From the NCBI GenBank assembly GCA_963691705.1, contig OY829544.1, positions 3,045,501-3,109,500 on the forward strand: 64,000 nucleotides of DNA. The letters are read 5' to 3'. Under the pieces are notes generated by a model. It had not been told where the DNA came from, did not search any database, and saw only the letters and a list, made by a program, of their open reading frames with translations. Both the position numbers and the translations under genes were made by a program. Of the stretch, positions 35,498 to 47,239 are shown piece after piece (the stretch's first letter is position 1; the number at the start of each line of letters is the position of its first letter). The DNA comes from Viola odorata (taxonomy: Eukaryota; Streptophyta; Magnoliopsida; Malpighiales; Violaceae).

Positions 35498-36804
35498 TGT
35501 TTGAATGCCAAATGTCTTGTTATCATCATCGTTTTACGCCTATTTTATGATGATGATACTGCTGATTATTGGGTTTTCCGCTCCTTTTTACAGATTATGT
35601 TGCCGAGAAGCGAAACATTCTTTAGGAGCTGAAATCGCCAAGTTGAGAGCTGTTTTGAATCAGAGGCTGAGGTTGTTAGAATGAGCCAGCTGTCTTCTCT
35701 TTTTAGAAGAATTATCCAGTCAGCTTAAAGTCTCATTATCAGAGAATCTCCTATTTTGTTAGGAGGAGATTAAAACAATTTATCTAGTTAGATTTTATTT
35801 CTTTTTGAAATTTGAATTATTGGGTTGATTGCTAATATATAGCAACCAACTTGCACTAGAAAAAGGATCATCTCTTTCCCCAGAATATTTGCTTTTCTTC
35901 TTGGATTTTGGCAGCAGCAACATTGCCTTAGGAACCACTGTTTGGTTTCTTTGTTTTAATTAATTAAATTCCTTTTATGTTTATAAGCTCTTTTATTTAT
36001 TTATTATGATGATGCTTGGCTAAACTCTATTTTCCTTGTAAGGATTCATTGCCATGAATAATTGATTGTGAGATCTAATTGCGCCCAATAAATTACAACT
36101 TATATCTCTGTTTGTTTTGATTAAATGTCAAGTTAATCTTATTCCTTTTGAAGTCTGATCATCTACAAATAGGATTTGGTTAAATACAGTCTTCTCTTGA
36201 TACTTTGGAGTCTACATTGTAAAGAGAGATGCGAAGGCAACTATCTGATTGACGGATCGGAATAGAAAACAAATAGAGTCAGGTTTATAGGATTTTTATC
36301 CCAGACTTGGGATCGGTCTCTCCCTGTGAATTATCAATCGTTTGATTAAATCCTATAGAGTGTCTCTTAGGATTGTCAAACTGGTTAGGGACTTCTAATA
36401 GAGTGTCTCTTTATTAGTCTTGTTTAGGAGGAGAGCAGGAGATTTAGGTGAACACCTGGTCTCTATAGCCACCTATAAGTTAGTTCTTGAAAACACTTGA
36501 ATCTATGATCAATCAATTTAATTCATGTGCTTCGTCGAATCCTTACTGGGAATTTTACCACATTTGAACACACACACATATCACATTTTCTTTACTGTTT
36601 CATGTTATTTTTGTTTCTTAAACAATTACAACACAACAATCAATATTGGTATTTACCACCTGTTACTCGTCTTGTCATTTACAAGGAAATTTAATTGTCC
36701 ACCGAATCCCTGAGGACGAACCTTTTACCACTAGCTACTGTTCTTATTTGCATGAACTTTGGTGAATTGAATTCATTTATTTTTGACGGTTTCGGCAACC
36801 ATCA
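35498..36804 (+). repeat. 3' LTR of element F
   Basis: It is offset by exactly 5970 from the 5' LTR; only one substitution was seen on reading both. Confidence 0.95.
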
Positions 36805-36809
36805 CATAC
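36805..36809. repeat. Target-site duplication of element F, right copy (CATAC)
   Basis: Matches 29523-29527. The LTR of C continues from here. Confidence 0.95.
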
Positions 36810-36902
36810 GAACATTTTTACGAAAAACAGTGTGATCCGAAATCTTGGAAACAATGAAAATGGGCTAGGCCCAGTTTGAAAAACGATCAAAAAATGCGAA
36901 AC

Positions 36903-36925
36903 GGGCCAGGAACAGGGCCTGGCCC
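36903..36925. other. LTR hairpin with alternative stem, element C
   Basis: GGGCCAGG and CCTGGCCC form an 8-bp stem around AACAGGG. It sits where A, B and D have GGGCTTGGC/GCCAAGCCC, so both arms have changed together. Confidence 0.65.
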
Positions 36926-37479
36926 ATGAAAAAAGAAATTTAAAAGGAAATGGGCCAAGCCCATTCCCGCGTGAACAGTGCCGGCTCGGCACTGTTCATC
37001 TTCCTCCTTGGTCGCCGGCGTACTACCGGCGGCCAAGCTCCGGCCACAGGTGGCCGATTTGAAATCCGTTCGTACCGAAATGTTCGTCTCTTCGACGACT
37101 TCTCGACTGTACAAACCCCGATTTTTAGTTTTACTCATGCTAAATTTAATTTCAAAAAAATGACGAAACCGTTAATTATCAAAAACTAATTAATTCGCAC
37201 AACCTAGCTAACGATTTTTAAAATTGAAAGCATGTATTTAATCTACATCATGCACATGAATTATTGACACAAAAACTAACAATTAATCTGCTCGAAATCG
37301 ATCCAAACGAATTAAAGAAGAAAATGGCCAAAAAAGCCGAGAAATGCTAGAGAGAGAGAGCTCACTGTTAAACTTTGAACTGGACGATCGATGCTCAATA
37401 TGAGCTATCAATCAATGAGAGGGAAGAAAGCAAGGTTTTCTTGCAAAGTTGGAACCCTGAATTCGTTGAAAATGGCTTG

Positions 37480-37489
37480 CTATTTATAG
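37480..37489 (-). promoter_or_regulatory. TATA box in LTR of C
   Basis: Minus-strand CTATAAATAG, followed downstream on that strand by a CT-rich leader. The same box is in both LTRs of D. Confidence 0.65.
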
Positions 37490-38426
37490 GCACAGATCGC
37501 GTGGATCGCTGGCGTGGGAGCTGCGCGTGGTGGCTGTTTTTCGTGCTGGCGGAGCTACGGCGTGGTGAGGTGGAGGGTCTACGGCTGCGGACGTGATGGC
37601 TCGACGGGACAGGATGTCGGAGCAGGCAGCTCGGTGGCCTGCTCCGCTGTTCATGCGTTCTACGCTGTTCACGTGTGCATGGCCACATAATTTGTCAATC
37701 GTTGATCTAGTTGACTTTCCTTGGTTGACCAGATCAACGGTTGAGATCAAATGACCATTTATCCCATTTAAACGGACTCAAGCCGAGTCCTGCGAGCAGA
37801 CGTTCGGAATTTTCGAACCGAAGGTACCGGCGCGTAGAGAAAAATACGACGGGTTTAACCGTCTACAGTGAATAATGAAAATTTCACGTTTGACGTGTTT
37901 ATTTTTGCGTTAAAAAACGTGAAACGCGAGAACGGAAAAATAAAAATGTTACGCCGAAAATTACACGAAACGCTGTAGACCGTTGCGAGCAGAAAAAAAG
38001 CTAGCAACTAGTTGATGGAAAACATTTGAAAGTCGAGCTATTGTCCGAGCAGACTTACTCGGGTCCAATAAAAGCTCGAATAAAAATAAAAATAATAATA
38101 AAAATACTAAAAAATGCCCTAAAACATTAAAAATCCTAAAATTCATAAGACGACAAAAAATGAAGAGAAAACTAGCAAACGACTGCCGGATAGTTAAAAA
38201 TATGATTTTTAGGGTTAAAAATAATAATGATAATAATAATGAAAATACGCGACGAAAACTTAAAAGTGCGATTTCGAAAGTTGCCGATGCTAATGACGAT
38301 GCTAAAATGTGATGAAAACTCTAAAAATGCTAATGACAGTAATTTGACTGAAAATGACTGTAAATTAAATGAATGACAGAAAATACTAAAATTAATAAAA
38401 AGGGCGTCAAAATTCGGGTATCAACA

Positions 38427-38443
38427 GTTGCCCCCTCTTTACT
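38427..38443 (-). other. Polypurine tract of element C
   Basis: Minus-strand GTAAAGAGGGGGCAAC directly before TGTTGATACCC. Confidence 0.8.
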
Positions 38444-38534
38444 GTCTTATCGAAGTATTTGATAAGCAGTAAAGATGGTTGCCCCTATATATCCGAATTT
38501 TGGCGACACAGCAGGTCTTGCCTTAGGTTTGCAG

Positions 38535-40150
38535 TGATGCGGTCTCTCTGGGAGGAGATGAATTGTTGTTGCTCTGGGAGGAGATGCATTGCTGTCGCTC
38601 TGGGAGGAGGTATATTTCTGGCTGTCACCCTGGGAGGAGGTATATTTCTGGCTGTCACTCTGGGAGGAGGTATATTTTTTTGTTGTCACTCTGGGAGGAG
38701 GTGTATTTTTGATGGTGTTATTTGATGATGAGGGAATTGATGCCGTCACTGGGGATTAAAAAGGTGTCTATAAAATTGATGATGTTGTTCGTGGAGGTCA
38801 CTCTGGGAGGAGATAATTGGTTGATGTCACTCTGGGAGGAGGTATGCTTTTGGATGTCACTCTGGGAGGAGATAATTGGTTGATGTCACTCTGGGAGGAG
38901 GTATACTTTTGGATGTCACTCTGGGAGGAGATAATTGGTTGATGTCACTCTGGGAGGAGGTACGCTTTTGGCTGTCACTCTAGGAGGAGGTATTTGGTCG
39001 ATGTCACTCTGGGAGGAGGTAGTTGATTGATGTCGCTCTGGGAGGAGATGAATTGTTGTCGCTCTGGGAGGAGATAGACTGTTGTTGTCACTCTGGGAGG
39101 AGATAGATGGTTGCTGTCACTCTGGGAGGAGGTAATTTTGGGCGTCACTCTGGGAGGAGGTATATTTCTGGATGTCACTCTGGGAGGAGGTATATATTTT
39201 ATATATATATATTTTGTCACTCTAGGAGGAGGTATGCTTTCGATGTCACTCTGGGAGGAGGTAAGTTAATGGATGTCACTCTGGGAGGAGATAGTTGGTT
39301 GCTGTCACTCTGGGAGGAGGTAATCGTTGATGTCACTCTGGGAGGAGGTAATCGTTGATGTCACTCTGGGAGGAGGTAGTTGATGTCGCTCTGGGAGGAG
39401 ATATGCTTTCGATGTCACTCTGGGAGGAGATAGATTCGATCGGATGTCCTGCGAAGATATAAACTTAGATCTATTCGGATATCGAGAGAAACATAATTTG
39501 CAGAAAATGTAAATGACGACTACTTTGACAGGAATTGAAGGTATTTTTAACGAAAATGTAAATGACGGCTCCACTGGGGGGGTCTGACATGCAACAGACG
39601 TTGCATAGGGGAGGATAACGCACGATTCGCAGATGTACGAATGGTTTGTCCTAATGATGTCGCTCTAGGAGGAGATAATAATTATGTAGAAATGTAGAAT
39701 TATGTAGATGAGGTCACTCTAGGAGGAGAAAAATGCCTGCTGTCACTCTAGGAGGAGGAAATACGTGCTGTCACTCTAGGAGGAGGAAATAATTATGCAG
39801 AAATGTAGAATTATGTAGATGACGTCACTCTAGGAGGAGGAAAATGCATGCTGTCACTCTAGGAGGAGGAAATATAAGGCTGCTATCACTCTGGGAGGAG
39901 GTAATATAAGGTTGTCACTCTAGGAGGAGGAAATACGTGTTGCTATCACTCTAGGAGGAGGAAATGTAAAATGCAGGAATTTAAATGACGTCAATCCCGT
40001 AGGGTAAGACGTGAGGTGCGGAAATAAACTAATCGTCACTTTAAGAGGACGAGATGCAAATGATGTCACTCTGGGAGGAGGAGATGTATGATGTCACTCT
40101 AGGAGGAGGAAATACAAATGATGTCCCTCTAGGAGGAGAAGAATGCTTTT
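38535..40150. repeat. Array class VI in element C (TCACTCTGGGAGGAGG units)
   Basis: More than 40 units of about 26-45 bp sharing GATGTCACTCTGGGAGGAGGTA. 38535-39445 uses CTCTGGGAGGAG, 39650-40150 uses CTCTAGGAGGAGGAAAT. 39446-39649 is a spacer. Related units occur in B (19437-19592) and D (47570-47755). No frame is kept between units. Confidence 0.9.
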
Positions 40151-42267
40151 GTTACCAGCGGCCTTGATACGAACCTAGAACGCATCTGCATCCTGTTCAG
40201 GAGGTAACGACCCCAAGGACAAGACTTTCCCGCAATTCGCAGCCGGAAGCAGTCCTCACCTGATATTAGTGTTTGCACTCACGCTCTGAAACAAGGCTAA
40301 GTGTTTTACGCTCATAAAGAGGCAACTAACATGCTATATAATTTACAGTTCACAATGTCAATCCGAGTGAATAGACTTCGAATGAAGATGCACATGCATG
40401 GGCGTTCTAATAATCGATGGGACTTTTATAGAAAAGAATGAAAGGACATGAAGTGTCCAGAAGGAAGCTGGTTTTGGGAAAGGTTGCTTTGCTGGAAGGT
40501 TTTTGATGAATGTGAAGGTTTTTTGAGAAGTGATGTTTTACTGATTGGCCCTGATGTGGGGGAGGTATGCGAGTTCTTTCATGCTTGGCTGGGGATGCTT
40601 TGCTGACGGAGTCCCTGAGCTCTTGGATCCTGGCTGGGAAAGCTTTTTCGATTGGCCAGGGGCCCTTTGCTCGAGTCTTCACTGGGGAGTGCCGTCGCTG
40701 TTCTTTTTTGCGACTTGCTGCTGGAATTGGCATTGGGGCCCTTTCTCTTCTTGAGTTCTCATTAGGGATGCTTGCTCTGAGATTTCTCGAGTTGGCCTTG
40801 GGCCTTTTGCTTGAGTTTACTGGGGAAAATTGCTTTGAGATTTCTCGAGTTGGCCTGGGGCCCTTTTTACTCGAGTTCACTGGGGAAAGCTTTCTCTGGG
40901 ACTTCTTTGACTTAGTTGCCCCCTGCCTGGCTGTGCTTGCTTTGGTTTATCGAGCGTTTGTACTCTTTGAATGCCTCTGAGCATTTCTTTCTTTCTCTCT
41001 CTCTCTCTCTCTCTCTTTTTTTTCTCTCTTTTTTTTCTTTTTTTCTTTTTTTTTTCTCTCCTTTTTTTTTTTTTTGAATTGATTTGATTTGAAATGCATC
41101 AGAGCAGAGCAAACACATCCTTTGTCTTGGTCTCTTCCCCTTTTATCTTGAGGCCTCAGCCTTTATCGTTGCTGCTTTTTCGGTGATAGTCCTTTAGCGG
41201 TCTCCTGGTGACCCTTTTCGTCTCCTACCTCGTATGCTTGAACTTGACGTGCTCATACCTCCGGCTGGCAATTTTAGCTGAAATTGCTCCTCGGCTCCCG
41301 GGGTATGAGTGATAGTGAAGGTTTTGGGAGTGATGATATGTGTGGTGGAAAGAGGGAAAAACGAAAAAAAAATGGAGAAGATCGTAAAAGTCCCACGTCA
41401 TTTTATAGCTATCCCATGTCTAATTGCGCATGTACCCTGGATATTATGCGAACTCAACTAGTATCTAGCTAGGCTCTTACACTCATGAAGGATACGCCGC
41501 GATGGCTCAAAGATGCTTACCGGGATTTGTTTGTGACTGCTTACGTCGGAGCAAACCGTGGATATAAGAGCATACAGGTAATATCATGCATGGCATGTAA
41601 ATCTGGGGGATGCTTTATTTAACAAAGGGATTGGACATTCCCGACCTATGCAATGCATGAAAATGCTTATGAGAGTAGTATGATTTTGTTTTAGCCGGGC
41701 TAAAAAGGGGATTTTGATTGATGATTTTTTTTTATTTTGATTGATTGATAGCTTGATCGATTGCTAGTTTGATTGCTTGCTAGTTTGATTGCTGGGACGT
41801 GGGGGACGACTTATTTGCAAGGGTCTAATGAGAACCTAAGGTTTCCCCCAGTGGGCCAGACGACCATACTCGACTTAAAGCTAATAAAGCGAGCAGGAAT
41901 GAAAATAAAATCGAAATAACCAGGGGGGAGAAAGATAAACTCCCGTAAGGTGTGCAGCGAGGCTGCAGGGGCGTCTTCCATAAGCTTTGTGTGGATGACA
42001 ATGGGGATGCTTCCATTCCCTGTGAGATGCAGAGGGGACAACAGAGCGGAAGAGAAGATTAAAGTGAAAATGAAAGCGAGATAAGTTTAGGGATTCTCCC
42101 TTTCCGCAACCCGGTCTTTCGGAGGTGTCTACGACATGATCCCAGCTCTGGGATGCTTTGCTTTGACCAAAAGCTTGTTTTATTAATTTCAGGATAAATG
42201 TTTGTGCTAGATTGTCATGATAAAACCCTATGTCCTCGGTCCGGCCGAACGCTCAGTTCGCAACGCT
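40151..42267. other. Noncoding region of C between array and integrase
   Basis: 40150-40430 matches 49390-49645 of D (AACGACC-CAAGGACAA, GTCAATCCGAGTGAATA, GATGCACATGCATGGGC). 40540-40910 has about five units of 60 bp with TCGAGTTGGCC-GGGGCCCTTT. 40985-41075 is a CT then T microsatellite. 41405-41580 is the block shared with B and D. 41600-42267 shows no repeat or gene that I recognise. Confidence 0.6.
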
Positions 42268-43083
42268 TCAGGCGAAGTATCTCTTGACTGCATCGGCGTT
42301 TATCGGTCTTAGGAGATCATCTCCGTCCATGTTGGTTAGCACTAGGGCACCCCCTGAGAATGCACTTTTGACCAGATACGGGCCCTCGTACCTTGGGGCC
42401 CACTTTCCTTGACTAGCCTCCTGATGAGGGAGAATTTTCTTTAGTACTAAGTCCCCAGCCTCAAACTTGCGAGGTCGCACTTTCTTATTATAAGCGTTGG
42501 CCATTCTTTGCTGATACAATTGTGCATGGCAGATAGCGGGCAAGCGCTTTTCGGGAAGGAGGTTCAGCTGCTCATACCTCACTCTTGGCCAATCTGATTC
42601 TTCTACTTCAGACTCTGCCACGATTCTGAGAGAAGGGATTTCTACCTCTAGGGGAATCACGGCTTCCATGCCGTAAACTAAAGAATAGGGAGTTGCCCCT
42701 GTGGATGTACGGGTTGCTATCCGGTAAGCATGCAGTGCGAAGGGAAGCATGTCATGCCAGTCCTTATGAGTGATTACCATCTTTTGGATGATCTTCTTCA
42801 GGTTTTTGTTTGCTGTTTCAACTGCGCCGTTCATTTTTGGCCAATAGGGTGACGAGTTTCGGTGCTTCACCTTCCAACGTTGGCAAAGACCATCGATCAT
42901 TTTTCCATTGAGATTAGTGTCGTTGTCCGTGATGATGGTTTCTGGGACCCCATGACGGCAAATGATATTTCTCTCCATGAACCGCATGGTTATTTTTTGA
43001 GTGATGCTGGAGTAAGAGGCGGCCTTTACCCACTTGGTGAAGTAGTCGATCGCTACGAGGATGAAACGATGGCCATTAGAGGC
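42268..43083 (-). pseudogene. Integrase of element C, core and C-terminal part
   Basis: It continues the integrase begun at 59878 on the far side of element D. It reads through FILVAIDYFTKWV (KAAS where the family usually has EAAS), the second catalytic aspartate in TIITDNDTNLN (about 42927), the catalytic glutamate in NGAVETANKN (about 42819), YGMEAVIP, and the GPY-type C-terminus around GPYLVKSAF, ending at a stop at 42268. With the first aspartate at about 59905 the DDE triad is complete. Integrase would insert the cDNA copy and cut the 5-bp staggered target seen around these elements. The frame itself is open; it is broken only by the insertion of D. Confidence 0.9.
43079..43083. repeat. 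Target-site duplication of element D, left copy (GAGGC)
   Basis: GAGGC before the LTR start TGTCGCACCC, repeated at 59873-59877 after GGGTAGCAACA. Removing one copy and D restores the integrase reading frame. Confidence 0.95.
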
Positions 43084-43305
43084 TGTCGCACCCCCCTTTA
43101 TGGATTTTTTTTCCTAATGCGACGCGGGTTTGTGACGATATGTGAGACGAAATCGGTCTCACCTCACATAATACAATGAAGTCACCACCCTAATTTGTTT
43201 GTAGGTTTAGGGAACCTGAAGTCATGCATAAAAAATAAAAAATAAAAATAAAAACTAAGGCGAATGGGCCTAAACCCGAGAACTGTGGTTCGGGGTCGTA
43301 TTATG

Positions 43306-43334
43306 GACTCGGGAAGGTGTTAGGCACCCGAGTC
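43306..43334. other. Conserved LTR stem-loop, element D left
   Basis: GACTCGGG and CCCGAGTC, perfect stem. In the right LTR (57536-57564) one arm has a G to A change. Confidence 0.7.
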
Positions 43335-44797
43335 ACATCCTAAAAAGGTTACCGGAGAAAGAGGTGTTTTAAAACATGCTTTGAAAAAATAAAAAGTCCT
43401 AATTTAATAATCATGCCCAACGATTTAATAAAATTCTAACAATTTTAAACGCATGTGCGGAAAAAGCGTGAAATAAATAAAAGGGAAGAAACGTTTACTT
43501 GGTGAGGGGTACGAGCGATTTTCCCCTCTATTTTTATTGGCATGAGAAGAAGACAGCGTTGAACGATTAAATATTTGACAACTGCTGCACGTGACTGAAA
43601 ATGATTAATTTAGTAATTAAGCGCAAGGGAGCATGCAAAAATAATTAACTAAAAGGTACGAGCATACGAATAACCGGAATCAAAATTATCGCAAGCAAGC
43701 GAAGTAATAATTTTTGACGATTAAACGTAGGCAGAATAATTAAACAGGCAAAGCATACGAAAATAAATAAACATGCAAACATACGAAAATAATAATTAAA
43801 CATGCGAGCATACGGAAATAAATAAACAGTACAAGCATGCGGAAATTAAATAAACAGTACAAGTGTGCGGAAATTTAAATAAACAGTACAAGCATACGGA
43901 AAATTAAATAATGCGAGTGCGAAAATAAATAAACAGTACAAGTGTGCGAAAAATAAATAGTGCAAGTGCGAAATAAGTAAACAGTACAAGTGTGCGAAAA
44001 GAACGTTACGAAAAATAAATTGGACTAGGCCCACTGGGCCTAGAAATTGGGCCCACTAATTGGGCCCAAGCCTTTCTAAGGGCCAAGCCCTTTCTTTTCT
44101 TGTATTTGGCCAAGCCCATAATTAATTAAAAGGCATGGCCGGCCTTGTTTCTTTCCTTTCTCATTTGGGCTTGGCTTTTGCCAAGCCCATAGCCAATTAA
44201 AATGAGGCTTTGGCCTCCCTCCTGTTCATCATCTCCCTCACGCCCTTCTTCTCCCTTTAGACACAAGCTGAACCAGCAGCCATAGCGCCTTGGCTCCGGC
44301 GACAGGAGCTGCTCCGGCGATGGCAGGCGAGCAGTGGCAGCACATGTGGCAGCGACGGTGGAGTGACGCGGCAGTGGCGGTGTAGCGGCAGACCAGCAGT
44401 GGACGTCATCTACCTCCGTTCGTCCACGTCGCTCCGGTAAGCAAGAGCAGAAAGCAACTGGCGACAGCAACAGGTGGCAGCGGCGTGGCAGGCGAGTAGC
44501 GACGAGCAAGGCAGCGGCTTGGTTGTGACGAGCGACAGCAGCAGCCCAGCAACGGTGAGTCGAGGGGCGGCGGTGGTCAAGCGAAGCTCGGCAGCGACGA
44601 CGCAGCGGTCAGGCGAAGCACGGTAGTTGCGTGCGGCGGCAAAGCAGCAGCTTGGTGGGGGACAGTGGCAGTGCAGCGGCGGTGGAGGGCAGTGGTGAGG
44701 ATGGCTACGTTTTTTCTTTCTTTCCTCTCTCTCCTCTCTCTTTCCCTCTCTCTCTCTCTCATCTGCCTCCCCCCCTTGATGCTTGTGGCTTCGACTG

Positions 44798-44807
44798 CTA
44801 TTTATAG
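44798..44807 (-). promoter_or_regulatory. TATA box in left LTR of D
   Basis: Minus-strand CTATAAATAG, followed by CATCAAGGGGG and a GAGAGAGA tract. Confidence 0.65.
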
Positions 44808-45646
44808 GCAAAGGAACGCGTGGGAGCATGGCTTAGAGCTGCGTGTGGTCGTCGCCGGACTTGGAGCGCAAGGGTGACACTGTGCGCGTTGGAACGACGC
44901 ACGAGGAAGCAGAGGAGTAGCTTAGAGGCTAGGGGTGATTTGCTTGGCTGAGATTAAATGGAAGCTCTTAGTCTCACTGGCAGCCTAGGGGCAGTGAGGG
45001 AGAGGCTGGACAGAGATGAGAGGATGGGCATTAAATGGGAACTTGGAGACCAAGGGAGAGAGTGAGGAGCGTTGGATGAGTTTTTGACAAAAAGTAGGAG
45101 TGATCAACGGTGATGATGGAAGATGAGAGGGAATATGCTTATTTTTTGTTTATTTGGTTCGAGCTGACGGTATGAGAAATCTTGCCTGAAATCGAACAAA
45201 AACTCGAACTGAAAATGTCAAAAACATAGAGTAAAATAAAACAAAATTATTAGCATACAGTAAGTGGCAAAAAGTTCGCTATATAACTCGATAAAAATTT
45301 GCTTATGATATGACAAAAGTTCGAACAGAAAAATGCTTAAAATAAAAAATTGAAAGAAATGAAACGAAATGACGCGAGTTAAAATAATAATAAAAAATAA
45401 GTAGCTAATGAGTGAAATTTTCCGACCCTCGGTTTCGAGAATTTGACTCGGAACCGATACGGGTTCGAACGGAAAAAGTGATGAAAATGCGAAAAACTAC
45501 GAAATAATATTTAAATAGCATAGAGCGTAAAAATAAATATTAGTTGGACGAAAATAAATGAAAGTATGATTTTTAGAAAATTGATGTTTGAAATGAGAAA
45601 AATATTTGATGATGAAAAATTAAAAGTCAAAAATCGGGTAGCAACA

Positions 45647-45663
45647 GTTGCCCCCTCTTTACT
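45647..45663 (-). other. Polypurine tract of element D
   Basis: Minus-strand AGTAAAGAGGGGGCAAC directly before TGTTGCTACCC. Confidence 0.8.
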
Positions 45664-45895
45664 GTCTTATCAAAAATCTGATGTAATCGAGATTTTTGAT
45701 GAGCAGTAAAGATGGTTGCTACCGAACCAGGATTGGTTTTGAAAAATGCAAAATGTAAATGCAGGTGTAGAAATGTAAATGACTTTTCCCTAATAATGGG
45801 GTAAAAGGTAAATTGCAGAAATGTTTGCAGGAAAGTAAGTTTGCAGGAAAGTAAATTTGCAGGAAGGAAAGTAAATTTGCAGAAAAGGTCAACTT

Positions 45896-46560
45896 GAGAT
45901 CCGAACTGGGACACCGCAAGTCTCGGAACTCTTGCAGGAAATGAAAGTTGACATCTGAACGGGGACACCGCAACTCTCAGACGTCGATGCAGAAAACATA
46001 AATTTGAATGATACGCTGGAAATTTTAAAAGGATGTAGTGCATAAATTTTAACGCAAGTTAAAGGAATGTGAATGCAAACAGAAAGTAATTTGGGAAAAG
46101 TAAAGTGCGTGCGGAAAGTAAAGTGCGAAAACGTAATTTGACGTCCGAACAGGGATACCGCAATTCTCAGACGTAGATGCAGAAAACATAAATTTGAGAT
46201 CCGAACGGGGACACCGCAAGTCTCGGACCTCTATGCCGGAAATGAAAGTTGACATCCGAACGGGGACACCGCAAGCCTCGAACGTCGATGCAGAAAATGT
46301 AAACTTGAGATCCGAACGGGGACACCGCAAGTCTCGGACCTCTTGCAGAAATGAAATTTGACATCCGAACGGGGACACCGCAAGCCTCGGACGTCGATGC
46401 AGGAAACATAAACTTGAGATCCGAACGGGGACACCGCAAGTCTCGGACCTCTTGCAGAAATGAAATTTGACATCCGAACGGGGACACCGCAAGCCTCGGG
46501 CGTCGATGCAGGAAACATAAACTTGACATCCGAACGGGGACACCGCAAGTCTCGGACCTC
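45896..46560. repeat. Array class IV in element D (TCCGA...TCGGA hairpins)
   Basis: Ten 36-bp hairpin units, spaced 50-56 bp apart in most of the array. Each has two arms around a loop with CGGGGACACCGCAAG. Units with GAG-A-TCCGA face TCGGA-(C/A)-CTC (45896, 46196, 46307, 46416). Units with GAC-A-TCCGA face TCGGA-C-GTC (46251, 46360, 46469, with one mismatch or wobble in two). The unit at 45950 has GAC-A-TCTGA facing TCAGA-C-GTC. The units at 46140 and 46525 do not match fully. Spacers are GCAGGAAA-CATAAACTT-like. Confidence 0.9.
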
Positions 46561-46567
46561 TGTGCAG

Positions 46568-47225
46568 GAAACGTAAATCAGGCAGGGCGAGGGTATCACT
46601 CGCAGTCCATACCTTTGTGCAGAAAAGTAAATGAGGCAGGGCGAAGGTAGTACTCGCAGTCCATACCTTGGTGCAGAAAAGTAAATGAGGCAGGGCGAAG
46701 GTAGTACTCGCAGTCCATACCTTGGTGCAGAAAAGTAAATGAGGTAGGGCGAGGGTAGTACTCGCAGTCCATACCTTGGTGCAGAAAAGTAAATAAGGCA
46801 GGGCGAGGGTAGTACTCGCAGTCCGTACCTTTGTGCAGAAAAGTAAATAAGGCAGGGCGAGGGTAGTACTCGCAGTCCGTACCTTGGTGCAAAAAAGTAA
46901 ATGAGGCAGGGCGAGGGTAGTACTCGCAGTCCGTACCTTTGTGCAGAAAAGTAAATGAGGCAGGGCGAGGGTAGTACTCGCAGTCCGTACCTTGGTGCAA
47001 AAAAGTAAATGAGGTAGGGCGAGGGTAGTACTCGCAGTCCATACCTTTGTGCAGAAATGTAAATGAGGCAGGGCGAGGGTAGTACTCGCAGTCCATACCT
47101 TTGTGCAGAAAAGTAAATGAGGCAGGGTGAGGGTAGTACTCGCAGTCCATACCTTTGTGCAGAAAAGTAAAGTGAGGCAGGGTGAGGGTAGTACTCGCAC
47201 TCCATACCTTTGTGCAGAAAAGTAA
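46568..47225. repeat. Array class I in element D (GCGAG...CTCGC, 54-bp units)
   Basis: Twelve units of about 54 bp: GCAGGGCGAGGGTAGTACTC, then GCAGTCCATACC, then GTGCAGAAAAGTAAATGAG. GCGAG faces CTCGC over a 7-nt loop. Because 54 is a multiple of three and the unit has no minus-strand stop, all three minus frames stay open (up to about 400 codons including class IV). I do not regard this as coding. Confidence 0.9.
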
Positions 47226-47239
47226 AGTGCGTGGGGACA

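Larger units (their letters stand above)
29528..36804 (+). mobile_element. Element F: young, internally deleted Athila LTR retrotransposon
   Basis: LTRs of 1307 bp each (29528-30834, 35498-36804), tRNA-Asp primer site (30840-30858), gag-pro remnant, short leftover of the downstream ORF, polypurine tract and CATAC duplication are all in place. The gag core domain and everything from RT through integrase are missing. The two LTRs differ at one position that I could find (G at 30786, A at 36756), so the insertion is very recent. It must have been mobilised by an intact Athila. Confidence 0.93.
36810..38426 (-). repeat. 3' LTR of element C, right part
   Basis: Continues the LTR interrupted at 29527 and ends GGGTATCAACA. 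It contains a hairpin GGGCCAGG...CCTGGCCC (36903-36925), a GC-rich stretch (36960-37060), a minus-strand TATA box (37480-37489), and AT-rich GAAAATG-like text at 37900-38400. Confidence 0.8.
43084..45646 (-). repeat. 3' LTR of element D
   Basis: 2563 bp, TGTCGCACCC...GGGTAGCAACA. Contains the stem-loop (43306-43334), the hairpin GGGCTTGGC-TTTT-GCCAAGCCC (44167-44188), a GC-rich stretch (44220-44700) and a TATA box (44798-44807). Downstream of the TATA box on the minus strand, overlapping open frames (139 and 127 codons) correspond to one 222-codon frame in the other LTR. Confidence 0.93.

Noticed and set aside
38535..40150. CRISPR-like regular repeats
   Set aside because: Repeats and spacers are both variable, spacing is irregular, and the setting is a plant retrotransposon. 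It is an ordinary tandem array.
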